A DNA stretch of 64,000 nt, taken from Bacillus sp. OxB-1. Its GTDB lineage: Bacteria > Bacillota > Bacilli > Bacillales_A > Planococcaceae. Each line of letters begins with the position of its first letter. Position 1 is the first letter of the stretch. The DNA lies in NCBI RefSeq assembly GCF_000829195.1, contig NZ_AP013294.1, forward strand, positions 1,375,001-1,439,000. The letters run 5' to 3'. The notes under the pieces are model-generated. The model saw only the letters and a list, made by a program, of their open reading frames with translations. It did no database searches and was not told the DNA's origin. Shown in pieces: positions 62,352-64,000 of this stretch. The position numbers were made by a program, and so were the translations under genes.

Positions 62352-62990
62352 ATGGAAAAAAAACTAGTAGTCAAATCGTCCGTCAAAGACGAGAGTTTGA
62401 TAGAAAAACGTCGGGAGCAAATGATCCGGGGCGCTGTCAAACTGTTCAGGAATAAAGGATTCCATCGGGCGACGACGCGGGAGATTGCCAAAGAGGCGGG
62501 CTTCAGCATCGGGACGCTCTATGAATATATCCGGACGAAGGAAGACGTCCTATATCTCGTCTGTGACAATATTTACAATAAAGTGCTCAACCGCCTGAAC
62601 GGTTCGCTGGACCAAGAAAGGACGGTGGAAGGCATCCGGCTCGCCATCGATAAGTATTTCCGCTTGATCGACGACATGTCGGATGAATTCCTCGTCATGT
62701 ATCAGGAGTCCAAATCCTTGCCGAAGGATGCCTTGCGATACGTCTTACAGAAGGAGATGGAAATGGTCGCTCTATTCGAAGACTTGTTCAAGGCTTGCGC
62801 CCATTCGGGTGAGCTTCGCATCACCGATGAAGAAATCCGGATAGCGGCCAACCATATCGTCGTCCAAGGGCAGATGTGGGCGTTCCGGAGATGGGCTTTC
62901 GATAAGGATACGACAATCGATGATTATATCCGTATCCAGACAGATCAGTTTTTCAACGGAATCGTACGAGAACACGAAGAAATCCGTTAG
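62352..62990 (+). CDS. TetR/AcrR family regulator (FadR-like)
   Basis: This 212-residue repressor has the TetR helix-turn-helix at about residues 22-68 (AVKLFRNKGFHRATTREIAK, EAGFSIGTLYEYIRTKEDVL) and a helical ligand domain that in relatives binds acyl-CoA. Gene position between acyl-CoA dehydrogenase and icmF suggests it controls this catabolic block; the palindromes before fadF and the thiolase gene are candidate targets. Ribosome site GGGAGG precedes the ATG. Confidence 0.92.
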   Translation: MEKKLVVKSSVKDESLIEKRREQMIRGAVKLFRNKGFHRATTREIAKEAGFSIGTLYEYIRTKEDVLYLVCDNIYNKVLNRLNGSLDQERTVEGIRLAIDKYFRLIDDMSDEFLVMYQESKSLPKDALRYVLQKEMEMVALFEDLFKACAHSGELRITDEEIRIAANHIVVQGQMWAFRRWAFDKDTTIDDYIRIQTDQFFNGIVREHEEIR

Positions 62991-63046
62991 CACGGCAACC
63001 TGTTGTGTAAATTGCGCCCGGGTTTGGGCAGAAGGGGTGTATTAAT

Positions 63047-64000
63047 ATGGTAACAGCGCCAGTTGAGATTTATAAGCCGAAGCACCATATCCGTTTTGTG
63101 ACGGCGTCTAGCCTATTCGATGGCCACGATGCCTCCATCAATATCATGCGCCGCATTTTGCAATCCAGCGGGGCGGAGGTCATCCACCTTGGACATAACC
63201 GTTCGGTGGAGGAGGTCGTGAACGCGGCCATTCAGGAAGATGTTCAAGGAATCGCCATTTCCTCCTATCAAGGGGGCCATGTCGAGTATTTCAAATATAT
63301 GTATGACCTCCTGCAAGAAAGAGGAGCGCCGCATATTCGCATTTACGGCGGCGGTGGCGGGGTCATCATCCCGAAGGAAATCAAGGAACTGCATGACTAC
63401 GGTGTCGCGTGGATCTTCTCGCCGGAAGACGGCCGCAAAATGGGCCTGCAAGGGATGATCAACCGGATGTTGGAAGAATGCGACTTCCTCACCGAGGCGG
63501 ACAATGAACTGGCCAACTTGGAAAAAGTGAACACGGACCATCCCGAAATACTGGCCAACTTGATCACCTATGCGGAAGAAAAGCACGGGAAAAACGACCA
63601 GCAAGCAGTGCAACTCATTGAGAAAGCGCGGACACTTACCAAAAACACACCAGTGCTTGGCATCACGGGTACTGGGGGAGCAGGGAAAAGTTCCTTGACC
63701 GATGAATTGATCCGCCGTTTCCTGCAAGAACTGCCGGATAAGAAAGTCGCCATCCTTTCGATCGACCCGACGAAGCAGAAAACGGGCGGGGCATTGCTCG
63801 GAGACCGGATCCGGATGAATGCCATCTTCAACAAGCGGGTATTCATGCGCAGCTTGGCGACCCGTGGTTCCCGTACCGAATTGTCGGGCGCCATCAAAGA
63901 TGTACTCGATGTCGTCAAAACGGCGGGCTACGACTTGATTGTTGTCGAAACGAGTGGAATCGGGCAAGGGGATGCGGAAGTCACGGAAGTGTCCGATGTC
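63047..64000 (+). CDS. icmF: Fused isobutyryl-CoA mutase IcmF (5' part)
   Basis: The first 318 codons of a protein that runs past the window. The N-terminal B12-binding domain has [20 protein letters not shown] with the cobalt-ligand His region, [13 protein letters not shown] and [12 protein letters not shown]; then comes the MeaI-like GTPase with P-loop [20 protein letters not shown] and [20 protein letters not shown]. This order (B12 domain, G-protein, mutase) is that of IcmF, which isomerises isobutyryl-CoA and n-butyryl-CoA using adenosylcobalamin. The mutase domain lies outside the window. Ribosome site AGAAGGGGTG precedes the ATG. Confidence 0.94.
   Translation, partial: MVTAPVEIYKPKHHIRFVTASSLFDGHDASINIMRRILQSSGAEVIHLGHNRSVEEVVNAAIQEDVQGIAISSYQGGHVEYFKYMYDLLQERGAPHIRIYGGGGGVIIPKEIKELHDYGVAWIFSPEDGRKMGLQGMINRMLEECDFLTEADNELANLEKVNTDHPEILANLITYAEEKHGKNDQQAVQLIEKARTLTKNTPVLGITGTGGAGKSSLTDELIRRFLQELPDKKVAILSIDPTKQKTGGALLGDRIRMNAIFNKRVFMRSLATRGSRTELSGAIKDVLDVVKTAGYDLIVVETSGIGQGDAEVTEVSDV

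Overview
The window is a chromosomal segment of a low- to mid-GC, endospore-forming Bacillota. Gene content and order point to the Planococcaceae (Sporosarcina-like), but this is inference from gene families and not a species call. Spore genes (gerQ, rsfA, pbpG), bacillithiol synthesis (bshB2-yojF) and long collinearity with the Bacillus subtilis pdxK-ung-ywdI-ywdK-gerQ-hemQ-pta-lipL-rsfA-ywfO-ywgA-ywhB-ywhD-pbpG-ywiB-argS-fadF region support this.

Layout. 1-5.2 kb: a heterodimeric ABC exporter, a YusW-like lipoprotein and a DUF2804 protein. 5.2-9.4 kb: a tRNA-Ala(GGC) gene, then an AT-rich accessory patch with an EAL-HDOD signalling protein, a small amidase, a 199-bp repeat, a perfect 44-bp palindrome and a frameshifted IS110-family transposase. 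9.4-26.6 kb: housekeeping and membrane genes (DegV, nitroreductase, M20 dipeptidase, CNNM transporter, an orphan ECF sigma factor, PLD-like protein, PseG/SpsG-like protein, CPA antiporter, topoisomerase III, YbaK deacylase, YczE-like protein, tandem P-loop ATPase). 26.7-48.4 kb: YjiH transporter, bshB2-yojF, a TPR protein, and the B. subtilis-like pdxK to argS block. 48.6-54.4 kb: a B12-riboswitch-controlled corrinoid salvage operon, cbiZ-cbiB-cobU-'cobQ'-cobS-cobC-cobU2-pduO, in which CobQ lacks its glutaminase domain. 55.3-64 kb: fatty-acid and branched-chain acyl-CoA catabolism (fadF, thiolase, HBD, two acyl-CoA dehydrogenases, TetR regulator) and the 5' part of icmF, which runs off the window. 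IcmF needs adenosylcobalamin, so the last two regions are linked metabolically.

The most unusual signal is non-coding. At least nine intergenic arrays are built of degenerate units with a strict 20-21 bp period, about two helical turns, totalling roughly 2.4 kb. They fall into a few core families: GCTCATAA / GCNGATAAC, CAACGAA / CAACGTA, TGACGGATA, and GTGTGTCAGTTT. Each array holds one family. Several have higher-order repeats (dimer of about 41 bp, tetramer of 82 bp, hexamer of 124 bp). They are not CRISPR and do not look like ordinary coding DNA. Other non-coding elements are a 199-bp inverted-repeat element present twice (98% identical) with a third divergent relative, a 54-bp hairpin present twice with a compensatory change, and a promoter-plus-terminator unit that may be a small RNA.
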